Shown in pieces: positions 43,370 through 56,240 of a stretch of 64,000 nucleotides of DNA; positions within the stretch are counted from its first letter, which is position 1, and the number at the start of each line of letters is the position of its first letter. The notes below the pieces were generated by a model. It saw nothing but the letters and a program-made list of their open reading frames with translations. It did not search any database and was not told where the DNA came from. The position numbers were made by a program, and so were the translations under genes. Source of the DNA: Monodelphis domestica (Eukaryota > Chordata > Mammalia > Didelphimorphia > Didelphidae); NCBI RefSeq assembly GCF_027887165.1, contig NC_077232.1, positions 15,401,255-15,465,254 on the forward strand, in the 5' to 3' direction.

Positions 43370-44744
43370 TTCCTCAGCAATGCTTGGAATCTTATTGAAT
43401 GACAATTTTTTCACCTGAAAGAATATGCTTAGTTTTGCTGGATAGGTGACTCTGGATTGTAAACCCAAATCTTTTGCCTTCCTGAATATCATATTCCAGG
43501 TACTACAATCCCTTAATATAGTAGCTGCCAGGCCCTGAGTGAATGTGATTGTAGCTCCATGGTATTTGAATGGTTTCTTTCTCCTTGTTTGGAGTATTTT
43601 TTCCTTGGCTGGGTGGCTCTCAAATGAAGCTATTAGTAGTAGTCTCTTGGTAACCAAGGATGACGATTTTCTTTGTGCACTTTCATCTGTGATGTAGATG
43701 AGTGTGCACAAAAGCACTTGTGCATGAAGGAGATTTAAGTGGAAAAGTCGATGCACAGAGACAGTCCCACTCTCTTGGCATTGGAAGCCTGGGTCCAGTG
43801 GTACAAAAAGTTGTTACACCTGGAGACTTCCTCAGCTGCATTGGATGGCCATGTTGTCTTTTGTGCTCCAATACACCCCTAGCACTCCACGGTGCTTTGC
43901 TGCATTGCCCTCTCAGCCGTTGAACCTTCTTATTGGTTTCTTCCATCTGTTAGGCCAAAGCAGTCTTCACACATGCTGGGTGAGCAAAGCCTGGTGAGTT
44001 CACCAGGGGTCTGCGACCTGATGGCTACCCTCACAAGGTTTAGCCAGCCTGTCGAAGCCGTTGCCCGGGGTGTGGCCACTGCCACATGCTAGCAGTTACT
44101 AGGAGCCACAAGTGAGAGCTGGGTGTCAGGTGAGGGTCAGAGGTTGGAGAGCTATTACATTCCTGGAATTTGTCATTTGAGGATTTCTTTCTGGAGGTGA
44201 TCTGTGAATGCTTTCAATTACAGTTTCATTTACTTTTTTTGTTCAAGGAACTATAGGCATTTATCTTTGATAATTTCTTGTAACATGAAATCCAAGGTTT
44301 TTTCTTCATCATGGATTTTGGGTACTCAAATAATTCTTAGATTGTCTCTCTTAGGTCTAATTTCTAGTTTGGTTGTTTTTTCAATAAGATATTTCATGTT
44401 TGCCTCTTTTTTCCATTCCTTTGATTCTGCTTTATTGTTTCTTGATTTCTCATGAAATCATTAGTTTCTAGATGGTTAATTCTGATTTTCAAGACCTGGT
44501 TTTCCTCTGTCAGTTTTTAGTTCTCCTTTTTCAATTGACCCATTTCTTTTCCTATCATTTTCATTTCTCTTCCCCACTTTTCCTCTACCTCACTTAATTG
44601 ATTTTTGAAGTCTATTTTGAGCTCTTCCAGACTCTGTGTCCAATAGATATTTTTCTTTTGGACTTTGAATTCTGTGTCTGCACCTTCTCTTTGTCTCCAT
44701 AAAAATTCTTTTGAGTTAGCTGCATTTTTGGGCTGTTTGCTCAT
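43370..44744 (-). pseudogene. L1 ORF1 remnant (split)
   Basis: 44517-44744 encodes the N-terminal and coiled-coil part (EELKIDFKNQLSEVEEKW). 43372-43627 encodes the C-terminal domain (AKEKILQTRRKKPFKYHG, TWNMIFRKAKDLGLQSR, YPAKLSIFF), clearly homologous to 15340-15600. The RRM core is decayed, and a 514-bp repeat is inserted in the middle. Confidence 0.75.
43636..44149 (-). mobile_element. Non-LTR/SINE-like repeat with GTA-repeat end, copy 2
   Basis: 514 bp starting with a short GTAGTAGT run, flanked by AGCTATTA (43628-43635 and 44150-44157). It matches 1741-2064 over its first 300 bp and extends about 200 bp further, so copy 1 is truncated. There is no ORF with a recognisable domain. An RTE-derived SINE is the best guess. 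Confidence 0.65.
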
Positions 44745-45721
44745 TTTTCCTATCTAATTATAGGTAAGCTTTGTTTTCTGGGAAGTTAAGGTACCCTCTT
44801 AAACTTCAGTCCTTACTTGATGCATTTAGGCTCATTTTCTGAGTTGTTTCCAGCTTATTAGATGGGCTGGGGGCTGAGAACTCTGCAAGTCCACTCCCTA
44901 TGCTGATTCAATTGAACCTTGAGATTCTGATAACTTAAAAAGACTTTCCTCAGACTTCAGTGTAAGCTTCTGATCTCAGTCTGACCTTTATTAGATCAGG
45001 GTCTGATCAAATTCTAGCCCCAGATTATGCTCAAGTTTTGGGTCTCAAGGTGTTTTTGATTCAATCAGGCATACCCTTGTTTGCCCTGTCCTGAAGCTCC
45101 AAACTTAGTTTTGGGCAAAAATATCCCAGGGAGCCACTGCCTGAGAACTGTGTCTTCACCCCAAATAGGGGATTATGTCCTCATCCCAAGCCAAGACTAG
45201 GATTCCTGGCTTCAATCTGGGCCTGCATAGATTAAACCCCTTCATCCCAGATTGCCCTGCAATGGGACACTGGGGTTCTCCACAGGTTTGAAATTTCAAA
45301 GAATGGGAGTTGGCTTTTACTACTATTTGCCCAGTCAGGATCTCAGGATCTGACTTAGTTAGGCTTCAGTTCTGAACCTAAGAGAGCAGATATGGGATGT
45401 AGTGAGGCAGGGGGTCGGATTTTGCCCTTGGCATGCTCCTCACTCATTGTTATGCCTCCTGCTATCTTTGCTCCCCTCTCACATCAGTTCCCCAGATGGT
45501 CTCTGTCTACATTTTGGGATTTTCTTTCTTTTTTTTTTGAAGGCTGGTTCCACTCTATTTCTTTCTTATTTCTTTCTCTCCTATATTCCTTTTGTGGTGA
45601 TATTTAACTCTTGGTCAGGGAGGATGTTCATTGTGAATTAGCACTTCTTCTCTGGCTATTCCTTCATCTTGGTTCTACCCCCAGAAGTGTCTCTTATGTA
45701 CTTCAAAAAGTGTTAGAGTTT

Positions 45722-47433
45722 TACCCAAACTTATTTATCTATTTAGTGTCATACCCATTGAACGACCAAAATACTTCTTCACTGATTTAGAAAAAAACAT
45801 AACAAAGTTCATTTGGAAGAACAAAAGATCAAGGATATCCAGGGAAATAATGAAAAAAACCACATATGATGGGGGCCTTGCAGTCCCTGACATTAAACTA
45901 TATTACAAAGCAGCAGTCATCAAAACAATTTGGTACTGGCTAAGAAACAGAAAGGAAGATCAGTGGAATAGACTGGGGGAAAGCGACCTCAGCAAGACAA
46001 TATATGATAAACCCAAAGATCCCAGCTTTTGGGACAAAAATCCACTCTTCAATAAAAACTGCTGGGAAAATTGGAAGACAGTGTGGGAGAGATTAGGAAT
46101 TGATCAACACCTGACACCCTACACCAAGATAAATTCAAAATGGGTGAGTGACTTAAACATAAAGAAGGGAACCATAAGTAAATTGGGTAAACACAGAATA
46201 GTATACATGTCAGACCTTTGGGAGGGGAAAGGCTTTAAAACCAAGCAAGACATAGAAAGAATCACAAAATGTAAAATAAATAATTTTGACTACATCAAAC
46301 TAAAAAGCTTTTGTACAAACAAAAACAATGTAACTAAAATCAGAAGGGAAACAACAAATTGGGGAAAAACCTTCATAGAAACCTCTGACAAAGGTTTAAT
46401 TACTCATATTTATAAAGAGCAAAATCAGTTGTACAAAAAATCAAGCCATTCTCCAATTGATAAATGGGCAAGGGACATGGATAGGCAGTTCTCAGATAAA
46501 GAAATCAAAACTATTAATAAGCACATGAAGAAGTGTTCTAAATCTCTTATAATCAGAGAGCTGCAAATCAAAACAACTCTGAGGTATCACCTCACACCTA
46601 GCAGATTGGCTAACATAACAGCAAAGGAAAGTAATGAATGCTGGAGGGGATGTGGCAAAGTAGGGACATTAATTCATTGCTGGTGGAGTTGTGAACTGAT
46701 CCAACCATTCTGGAGGGCAATTTGGAACTATGCCCAAAGGGCGACAAAAGAATATCTACTCTTTGATCCAGCCATAGCACTGCCGGGTCTGTACCCCAAA
46801 GAGATAATGGACAAAAAGACTTGTACAAAAATATTCATAGCTGCCCTCTTTGTGGTGGCCAAAAACTTGAAAATGAGGGGATGCCCATCAATTGGGGAAT
46901 GGCTGAACAAATTGTGGTATATGTTGGTGATGGAATACTATTGTGCTAAAAGGAATAATAAAGTGGAGGAGTTCCATGAAGACTGGAACAACCTCCAGGA
47001 AGTGATGCAGAACGAGAGGAGCAGAACTAGGAGAACAATGTACACAGAGACTAATACACTGTGGTATAATCGAACGTAATGGACTTCTCCATTAGTGGTG
47101 GTGTAATGTCCCTGAACAATTTGCAGGGATCTAGGAGAAAAAAACACTATTCATAAGCAAAGTATAAACTATGGTAGTGGAAACACCGAGGAAAAGCAAC
47201 TGCCTGAATACAGCGGTTGAGGGGACATGACAGAGGAGAGACTCTAAATGAACACTCTAATGCAAATACTATCAACATGGCAATGGGTTCAAATGAAGAA
47301 AACATGTAATGCCCAGTGGATTTGCATGTCGACTATGGGGGGTGGGGGAGGTAGGGGGAAGGAAAAAAATGATCTATGTCTTTAATGAATAATGCTTGGA
47401 AATGATCAAATAAAATATAACTTAAAAATAAAA
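45722..47433 (+). mobile_element. Young 5'-truncated L1
   Basis: A 1.7-kb insertion, nearly identical to 18650-20350 and ending in an A-rich tail. A 17-bp target duplication, AAAAAGTGTTAGAGTTT, flanks it (45705-45721 and 47434-47450). It begins inside ORF2, a typical incomplete target-primed reverse transcription product. Confidence 0.93.
45850..47079 (+). pseudogene. L1 ORF2 C-terminal part, open
   Basis: 409 codons from an internal Met; the frame is also open upstream to the truncation point near 45725. It contains the C-terminal CX3CX7HX4C segment ([18 protein letters not shown]) and ends WYNRT like the full-length copy. Endonuclease and reverse transcriptase are absent, so it is non-functional. 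It differs from 18793-20010 by scattered single substitutions. Confidence 0.9.
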
Positions 47434-47450
47434 AAAAAGTGTTAGAGTTT

Positions 47451-48600
47451 ATCATGGCTTATGAGGCCACTCATTAATATTTCAAATACATCATAGTTCA
47501 ACAGATAGAGAAATGTAGGCAATATCAGAGAGCTTATGAAGCTCAGATTTTTCTAGTAATCATTGGCTAGGAAATATAAATTGACTTAAGTAGGTTTTCA
47601 GTAGTTCTTTTACCTTATTTGGGGACCTAATTTACCTATCTCTAGAAATATCAAATAAAATTTGATCTCTTGGAGAGAAAGGGACCAAATTAGAGACAAA
47701 GAGAGAGACCAAAAAAGAAGGATAGAGAAATAAAGACACAGAAAGAGTAATAGAAAGAGTTAGGAAATGTGGGGGTGGTACAAAAGAAGAAAGAAAAAAA
47801 TAATAATCCTAAAAATAATTATTCTCATTTTGGCTGTTATCTGTTCAAATATAGTAAATATTTATGAAGCTTGGCCTAAGTATTTTGCTATTCTCTTGAG
47901 TTTTATGGATGATACAGGGTTTAGATATGGTTAATTTGGCTTTCTAGTTCTCATGTCATGTAAGTCTTATAGGTGAATAAGACACATACATAGATCACAT
48001 TATGACAAAATAATTCACAATAGATAGGTTAAAGATGTTTGAACCAAAGTATTCCATGTAACATAAGGGAATAGATCATGCAAGCAAGACACATTGGTGC
48101 CAGCCTCTAGACTACTGGTAAGGCTAAAGCTGGTAGATTTCTTGGACCCTGGAATTCTGAGATGTAGTAGAACTGAAGCCATTTGATACCTAAACTAAAT
48201 CTGACATCTGCATGATGAGTCTCAAGGATTGGAACTGAAGACTACACTGATAAAGAAGAGGCAAACTGACCCAAGACAGAAATGGGGCAGTTCTAAACTG
48301 TCATTCTAATTAATCAGGGGATTGAGCCCCTGAGTAACCATTGAACTTCTGGCCAAGATAAATAACAAGGAAACAGTTACAAAATTTAAAAGATAATGAG
48401 GCAATTCAGGTGTTATTCTATTGAAAATTATAATACCTTAGTACTTTTCTTAAGGACAACAAACTTACATGCAAGCTTAATGATTTTCTTTGCTATTTCC
48501 AGAATTGTCACACATGGGTGGGTGTCGCAAAGTGATAAGTCTATTAAGATCAAAACATTCTTTGAGTTAAAACTTTTAAAATAATAAATTATTAATAATA
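47451..48600. repeat. Olfactory-receptor unit, copy 2, first part
   Basis: Matches copy 1 from 30990 onward, diverged. Non-coding. Interrupted near 48600 by LTR sequence and resumed at 50957. Confidence 0.65.
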
Positions 48601-48611
48601 TAAAGATAATT

Positions 48612-49247
48612 TTAGGACTGTGACTATAAATTAATTGGTCACCAGGGAAAATTGCAAATAAAATACTTAAGTCAGTCTGGAAATTTATGGTAATTTTAAT
48701 TAATATAGAGGGAAGGATTTTAAGGAGAAGGAGGAAAGAGGGTATAGGATTTCTCCGCCCTGGCCTATGTCAGGGGAACTTCTAGATCTCTGACACTAGG
48801 TCTCTTAAAAAGATTAGAGGCTTCTAAGAGGATAAAGTTGGAAAGTAAGGAGGAACACTTCAGCCAGAAACTCACCACCGAATCATAAATAGCTGTTGTA
48901 GCCACGCCATGATGCTTAAAGGCTCAGTACTCTGCTACCAGCTTGCTCTCCACCTCAGAAAGTACCAGAGAAAGGAATTGACATGAAATATATAGACCTT
49001 TTACTCTTGTGCCCCTCCTCTAAATTTGCACATCTACCAATCACATCAGATGCTTTTCTCCAGGACTGCCCATTCTTTAGTTCTCATCTTCCTTGGTTTG
49101 ATTATATCTTTTTGAGTTATTTGACACTTCTTTGTTAACTTCACCTTTATTAGTTACTTACCCTTTTTGTGATTAATTTACCCTTTATAGTAACAACATT
49201 TTTTTGTAGTAAGATTTAAAAATAGATTGTAGCTTGAAGTTCTGGAT
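48612..49247 (-). mobile_element. Truncated LTR (type of 56241-57190)
   Basis: On the minus strand it shares ATAAAGGGTAAATTAATCACAAAAAGG, AGATGAGAACTAA and GGGCAGTCCTGG with the solo LTR at 56241. The left end has the AATTGGTCACCAGGG U5 pattern. It abuts the ERV-E LTR fragment, and its U3 start is not intact. Confidence 0.6.
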
Positions 49248-49249
49248 TC

Positions 49250-50204
49250 ATTATTATGAATTTCAAAAGAGTACCCTATTCAAACCATTCCTTAGAAGAT
49301 CAGATTTAGTTATTTCCTAATCAATAACAATAGAGATACTTGGAATAACAGAATCAGGTCTTGGAAACTACATACTCCACCCTACTCAGTGCTTCCCTAT
49401 CAAAATAGAATTCTAGTTCCTTTCCTTTTTATAGTATGGCAACTTCCTATAGTCTTGGCTCCAAATGGATAAGTGAAATTTTACTGTATTCTGTACAACA
49501 GACATGTGGGATAGAAATTACTTTAAATTGGACCTGTACAAGGGCCTATTATGAATTTATTGTTGCTTACTCAACATTTTATATACATAGATTTTGGTAT
49601 TTTGATTCTGATTAAATTTTTTTTTCCCTTTCTCCCAAAAGTTTAACTTTCTTCCATATTTTTCCCTTTATATTTTTGTTTTGTTTTTATTGTTTTTTTT
49701 TATTCTTTTAATAAAACTGACTCATACATCCTCATAACTCAACAATGCATCCTGAGCTGAACTGGATGTTTTTTTAACACCCACTTCAGGGGGGGATTGT
49801 ATTTTAATAATAATCCAAGATTTTGAAAAGTTTTTTCTTTTGTTTGTTTGAGGAAGATCTTCAAGAAAGAAGCTTACTAACTCCTAAATCCAGAAAATGA
49901 ACTGTTGTAGAAAGATGCCAGAAAACCTACATTACATCAAGATTAAGAATGAACCTTGGGGTGTGGTTGATTTAACTGAAGGTTGATTGAATTTATTTTG
50001 ACTGTATACTCTTCTGCCAAAGGGGACTGCCCCCTAATAGGCTTTTGTCAATGCTCCCAGCACAACATTGGTTTTGTAGTCTCTCTCTCTCTCTATCTCT
50101 TCTATTTCCCCTTATCTCTAACTGTTGTAATTTCATAGCTGGTATGTTGACAAGACCCATCAGAGAGACAAGTCTTCCTTGGGCCTCGGGGGGGGGGGGG
50201 GGAG
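49250..50204 (+). mobile_element. ERV-E remnant: LTR start joined to 3' internal region
   Basis: 49250-49390 matches the first ~140 bp of the LTR at 50205. It is then fused directly to the env-less 3' region (49393 onward, with the short ORF starting about 49436). Polypurine tract 1 is at 49786-49797, and a G-rich polypurine tract 2 at 50188-50204. Gag and pol are deleted. Confidence 0.7.
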
Positions 50205-50740
50205 TGATTTTCAAAACTACTCCACACTATTCAGACCATTCTATACAAGATTGGATTTTGCTATTTCCTGACCAATAACAATAGAGATACTTGGAATAAC
50301 AGAATCAGGTCTTGGAAGCTACATACTCCACCCTACTCAATGTAACAAAATTAGGAAGGGCTGCAGCAAACTCAAGATTTAATTATTTGAGAATATGGCC
50401 TTCAACAGACATGTGTAAAAAAAGGACAGACCTCTGGGCGGTGCTAGGTCAAGCTAGAGCCACCATTGGCACATGTGAAATGCAGGAAGGTAGAGTACAG
50501 CCTCTGGAGTTCTCGGACTTCCTGTGAGGAGGGTTACAGGGCAGTTTGAGGCTGGAGTTTGAGTTTGAAGGAGCCCCACAGACTTCTTTCCTTCAGATTG
50601 GTCATATGAGTGATAAGGACTGATTGCTTACCCTGCCTTGACTCTCCAAGGCCTTAATGCCCATTTTGGCTCAGCCTGAGCCAAAGTGGTTCTGACTTAA
50701 ACTTCTTTCCTTCTCTCCTTCTTTCCTTCGTTCCCTTTTT

Positions 50741-50816
<76 letters not shown>

Positions 50817-50956
50817 ATATTTTCTTCCTCCTGTTATTAAAACATCCTAAAAATTTGTCAGTTGACTTGAGTTTTTCATTTTGGAATTACATAAGTGAAT
50901 TCTTGGTGAAATTAAATTAATATATATCAGTCTTTTAAAGTGATTTCAATATCACA
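50205..50956 (+). mobile_element. ERV-E 3' LTR with long CT microsatellite
   Basis: 752 bp from TGATTTTCAAAAC to ATATCACA. Shares GCATGTG-type and GGGCGGT blocks with the ERV-B LTR, but its U3 start differs. A pure CT run lies at about 50745-50811 in R/U5, followed by TTATTAAAACATCC (poly(A)-signal-like). Confidence 0.75.
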
Positions 50957-52920
50957 GTATAAAGTAAAAGCTGAGAACCTTCATTGTTCAATCAGGAGAA
51001 TACAATTTTATCCTCACCAAGAAGTAAGATCTAAGTATCTTTCTTGTTACAATCAGGAGATAGCTAAAACAAATCTTCCCAATGGACATAGTTAAGCTTT
51101 GTTTGAATAATCAAACAATAGACACAATTAGTTCAAAGCAAATGCATTTAATGAGATACCATCAAAAAAACAAAAGCAAAGAATTGTCACCAGTAAGACT
51201 GCAATATACTTTTCAATAATTGTGCATAAAATCCAGGAGGGAAATGAGAAAAACCAGAATAAACTCAGAGTGGAGTGGCTATTTGGGAACATATTTGATC
51301 CTAGTCAACACAATTATTTCATAAATGAGGGCCCTCTTGTCACTTATCTTCATTGGGTATGATAAAACTATTCATCCTAGGTACAAACTCTCTACTGATA
51401 AGGTCACTCATCTAGGGTTTCCAGTCCTGTCTTTTTTCCCAAAGAAACTACCAACAACAAAAGCTTATTTCTTTCTCGTTTATAGAATATATAACATATC
51501 TGAGCTATCCTTTGTCCTAACTCACTGGGTGTATTCTCTCCTAGATATATCTTTTTGTTTTCTAAATATGGCAGATTGTTGTCATATACAATACCATGAA
51601 AAGTTTAGAGAGCAGAGATAGAGACTAATGAAATTCACAAAACCCTTCCATTCCTAGAGATAAACAGAAAGTTCCTTCTAGAGAAATGGAAATTTCTTTC
51701 ATTACTGGATCCTCTTTCAAATGTCAGAACTCAGATCTTTCAGGATTGTCTACAGAACTTATTAGTCATCAGTTTCTCTTTTTTTAAAAAGACCACCAAG
51801 GGATAATGGTAGGATGTTCTGTTATTCCATCAAATTTGATGAAAGAAGTTTTTATTTCATAGTGACTGAAAACATTAGAACCAAATGTCCATTTTATTAA
51901 AGACTCAAAGACCACATTTTCTCTGAAATTTACCCTCTCATTATCTAAAATTATCACCTGACCCAGTGGTAAATAAAATCCTTAGGAATCATCTGAAAAA
52001 TCCCAACTTCCTTCTACCCAATGTGTGGAGTGAAAATCTAGGAGATCTTCACTCTAAATAAGTAGAAAGGGAAGCCATAAAGAATGGAGGCATATTTGTC
52101 TATATTGCAGGTTCATGGGGGAAGATGGATGAGAGGTAGGGGTAGGGAAAGAGAAAGGGCCCTAAGGATTCTCAGAGAAACAAGTGCCCACATAAAGAAA
52201 GAATTGATTCCAAGTCATAGGGAAGAGTCAATACAGAGCATATCACATTATTAAAAAAATGTTTCGTAATCACCCTGCTTCATATCCTGGCTTCCTGGGA
52301 ACATCCTTCAAATTATCAATTTAGGAACAGTAAAAGTTCAGTATCCCAACATTTCTTCTACAAAATACTTCAATCTAGGACCATTTATACCATGTCAGTC
52401 AGTCAGATAAAGGAGGAATTGAGTCATTATTTACTCAAGAAAAACCTGTGTTATGAGTGTCTCAGGAAGAGGGGAGAGGGGAATTTTCAGAGGTGAAGAA
52501 CCCCAAGGATATATGGGAGCAGGGGGAAAAGGAGGAAGATAGCAGCTTTCAAAGCTACAAGAGTTTATTTCTAAGCACTTTGGAAGAGGATCTATCTTCC
52601 CCTTATTTAGAGGAATCACCATTTTCCTCTTCCAAAGAGATCTACCTCTTTTCATTTCTAGAGTTACAAGGACACTTCATTTGGGGAATATTACTATGAC
52701 TAAAAAGAGGAGAGGCGGCTAAGCTATCTATCAAATTGAGCTTCTTTACCTCCTGAGGATATTAGGGTGCAGTCCAAATATTATTCTCAGAATTACACAC
52801 TTAATCTCACCAAAAATCTCACCCCACATAAAAAGAAAAATGTAGAAAAGAAAGAATTGGCAAAGGATTCAGGAAAGAATATTCTTCATTGGAAGTTCAA
52901 GGAAATCTTCATGAAGAAGG
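50957..52920. repeat. Olfactory-receptor unit, copy 2, second part
   Basis: Matches 32030-33000 and flanks in order. The frames at 52431-52699 overlap on both strands and have no recognisable domain. No receptor gene follows where copy 1 has one. Confidence 0.65.
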
Positions 52921-52924
52921 CAAC

Positions 52925-52970
52925 ACAATATTGACTCCAAGATGGAAGGTAAGGTTTTTAAAAAAAAAAG
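52925..52970 (+). mobile_element. SINE 3' tail fragment
   Basis: ATATTGACTCCAAGATGGAAGGTAAGG followed by an A run matches the tail of the tRNA-SINE at 34953 (opposite strand). The body is missing. Confidence 0.55.
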
Positions 52971-54740
52971 AAAGAATGAGTTTCCCTTGGTATTAGCATA
53001 AATGTCTTGCCAGAGATAGTGCAGAGTATAGAACTTAGCCTCTGAATATTTTGTCATAAATCCAAATGTTTCAGTATCTGCCTATTTTGCCTTCTTTCCA
53101 AATCTTCCATTTAGTTCATTCCACTTCTTACCCTTTCCCTTATAAGAGTCCATCACATGCCAAATTAGGGGAAAATATTAGGTAATCTGTAGGGAACCAA
53201 CTCACCCCAATCTCCATGATTCCTGTGATCTCCATATGCATTGGTTTCTTTTGGAAAAAGAATGATTCCAATTAGTAGTTGATATATTGGTAAACTGCTA
53301 TAAAAATATTGAAATTAGAATGTTGTCTACTTACCTTTCAAAGAAGACAAAATACATTCTTCTCTTTTCCCAAAATTTATTAAACTGTTTTGCACGTAAG
53401 TTGAGCAAAATATGTATGAAAAACATTTTAAATGAACAATTTTTAAGTCAATTAATTCAATAAATGCATTTGAATTGCTATGTTTGAGTCACTTGGGAAG
53501 ATAAATCTCAGCTTGAATGTATCTAATCAGTATTGTTTTTACACCTTTTTATATTTATCTATTTTTTCATCTTGAACAACTGATCAGGTATGAAGTATTT
53601 TTTTGCATCAGCAAGTGGGAATCAAGAATAGTTTGGGAGTGGATCTCTCCAAAACATAATTTTGCTATAAAATCTTACCTTTTTCACCATTCTCTAAACC
53701 CAACTCATCATTGTGTACCCACACATCGAGAGGGCATCCATCCTAAAAACTCCAAACAAGGTCACAGATTCTCGATCCAATTTTTCTGAACATTTTTTCT
53801 ACTTGTGAAATGAAACTTCCTATCAATTTCTAAGCAACTACATCTGATTTTATTATTTACAATATCCACCCTACTGTGTTACCTGGATCCCCATTAATTC
53901 ACTTACTCCTGCCTAAACATAGATAAACACATATTAACAGGAAAAAAAAACCCAGTATGATCAAGTTTAACAAGTCCTGAACCAGAATAATATGGTATAT
54001 ATTCAATTCTAATCTCTGATGCTTCTTTAATGTGCGACTTTGGTCAATTCACATAATCTCCATGAGATTCACATTCCTTATCTATAAGGAAAATACACCA
54101 GATGATTTCTGATTTACCTTCTCTCTCAAGTCTTATGACTTATGAACTTGTATAATGTTTTAAGGGTATGTTTTTGGCATAGCATTTGATACCTGGGAGA
54201 TGTGTATAATATCATCAAGGAGTTCTAACTTCTTTTTAACTTCAATAGGTGGGAAGGAACCTCGATACTTTGTGCATTTCATGCACATAACCATTTTTAT
54301 TTTCTAAAATGCCAAAATGTAAACCCTGATGTCTAGTTCAGGCTCTCTAAAATGGGATCCATTCAAATAGTTTTCAAAATATTTTGAGCCTCCCTAATAA
54401 AGGATCAAAGAATCATGGAGGACCTGGATGAATCCAATTTCTCACTATTAAGATATGACTTTCAAATGGAGTCACAAGATCAAAGTCATTATTCCTAGGG
54501 ACATTAGCTGTCATTTGCTCCATTACCTAACTTTGAAGACACAAACAGAAATATATCAGTTCTTTAGTGTGGCATAAGTTAGTATTTAACAAACAGCCTC
54601 TAACCTCCTATATCCAGATTCTGAATTTAATAGTTTGTCTTCTTAGTTTGCAGTAAGATATGGTCATAATTACTTTCTATGAATCTTCATATATTTCTCT
54701 TGGGTATAACTGGAATAAGGGATAATGTCATGAACAACAA
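52971..54740. other. No gene seen; receptor absent from copy 2
   Basis: Occupies the place of the receptor and its upstream flank (33000-36290) in copy 1. On neither strand do I see olfactory receptor motifs (PMYFFL, DRFVAIC, NPIIY). The sequence is AT-rich and unassigned. Confidence 0.5.
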
Positions 54741-55432
54741 AGAAGATCAGTGTTTTATTAATTGTAGTAACAATAGTTTAAAGTTATTTTCATAATTTTA
54801 AATAAAAACTGATTTGAAATTACCATTGATCTGTTGTCTGTTGCCTATGAGAGACTTACAGATGTTACTTAACCTTCTCTAAAAGGTGTTTCATCTCTAA
54901 GGACACCATAAAAATCTCTTTCAACTGAATGTATAACCTTCCTTTTTTATATCTTTGTTCATTAATCCTGCATTTGTTAATTTAATAGATCAATAGTTAA
55001 TATATTCTTTCCTTTAAATAACACAATCCATCACATACAATTATAGTTTGTACCATCAAAAAAGTTTCCTCCTGTCTTATCTAAATCATTTTGATTTTTT
55101 TAGATTGTTGTTCTGAGTTCTTCAGAATGTATAATTCTGGAACAAGGGGATATATACTTTAAGGCCAAAGAAAAATTTCTGAAGCATTAAAAATGGTAAA
55201 ATTTGATTCATAATTGCCATGTATACATATACCTAATCATTTTATACTCAAACTACAAGATAATTTCAGTATTTTTATATATATTCTTCCATAAAGTAGT
55301 AGTAGCAATAATAATTTTATTATGCTGGTAATTTATTTATTAGATAACAAAGACTATCTTTCTTTTTCTTATCTAGCCCAAGTCTTTGCACAATGATATT
55401 TAAAATAAGTTCATTGATTAATTGATAATAAG

Positions 55433-55655
55433 TCATTAGTTAGATTTCCAGGCATGAAATTAGGAGACAAATATGGCCTCATATACTTCTTTCTGTATGA
55501 TCCTAAGTAAATAAGTTTGCCTCTTTGTCTTAGTTCCTCATATGTAAAATGAACTAGAGAAAGAAATGGCAAATGAATCCAGTATTTTTTTTTGCCAAGA
55601 GAATCCCAAACTTTGTTGTGATGCTTCAGACAAGATGGAAATGATTGAACTTCCA
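55433..55655 (+). mobile_element. SINE (copy 2)
   Basis: Counterpart of 36990-37225, with the same body (CATATGTAAAATGAACTAGAG, TTTGCCAAGAGAATCCCAAA) and a deletion in the middle of its head. A single insertion predating the duplication explains both. Confidence 0.6.
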
Positions 55656-56240
55656 CAAAATGTTAACAGAAAAGGAAGTTATCAGAAGACTAAAAACTCC
55701 TCTAGAAAGGAAACTTTACAACTTTATTGCAACTGGATCACATTCTTAGTTACCTGCAGTCCTAAGAAGCTATGTGACTTGCTAATTGCCTCAAATATAG
55801 GTTATTTAAAAAACTTGGGAATTAAACCCAAGACTTTCTTCCTTTAAGCCATCTTTCCAGTCACTTGTATGCTACTTCTAAAATAAAGACTTTGATCATA
55901 GTATTAATGATAACAATAATAAAGCAGCAATAGTTATCATAATGATAAAGTATATGTACTTAATAATGTGATCTTTTCAAACTACTTTCTTCAGTGTAAT
56001 TCATTTCATCTGATATTCATCATAAACCCATGAGATTTTATCCCATTTTGTTAAATGAAAACAAGAAGGTAAAAAGACATGAAGTGTGAACATTAGAAGT
56101 ATTACTGAGATCTCCTTATTCTTCTTAAAATCATTTGTGAAATAATATCATCTGGAACTGTAAGTTTCAAACTTGCAGTGCAAATACTTTGAGAAATTTA
56201 ACCACCTCCCTTTGCCCAATTTCACTTGGGAACAATATTG

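Larger units (their letters stand above)
42880..45690 (-). mobile_element. Old L1, 5' UTR to inter-ORF region
   Basis: Read on the minus strand: 45685 downward is a 5' UTR beginning with a YY1-like AACCAAGATGAAGG, followed at 44744-44160 and 43627-43370 by an ORF1 remnant, then an inter-ORF spacer to 42880. Its 5' UTR shares no obvious sequence with the young L1, so it is a different subfamily. It is interrupted at 43636-44149. Confidence 0.65.

Noticed and set aside
50745..50811. CT repeat as a regulatory GAGA element
   Set aside because: A pure microsatellite in an LTR; length variation is the simplest explanation.
52431..52699. Overlapping ORFs on both strands
   Set aside because: Charged low-complexity translation with no conservation in copy 1; most likely chance.
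52971..54740. Hidden olfactory receptor pseudogene in copy 2
   Set aside because: I looked for the main receptor motifs on both strands and found none.
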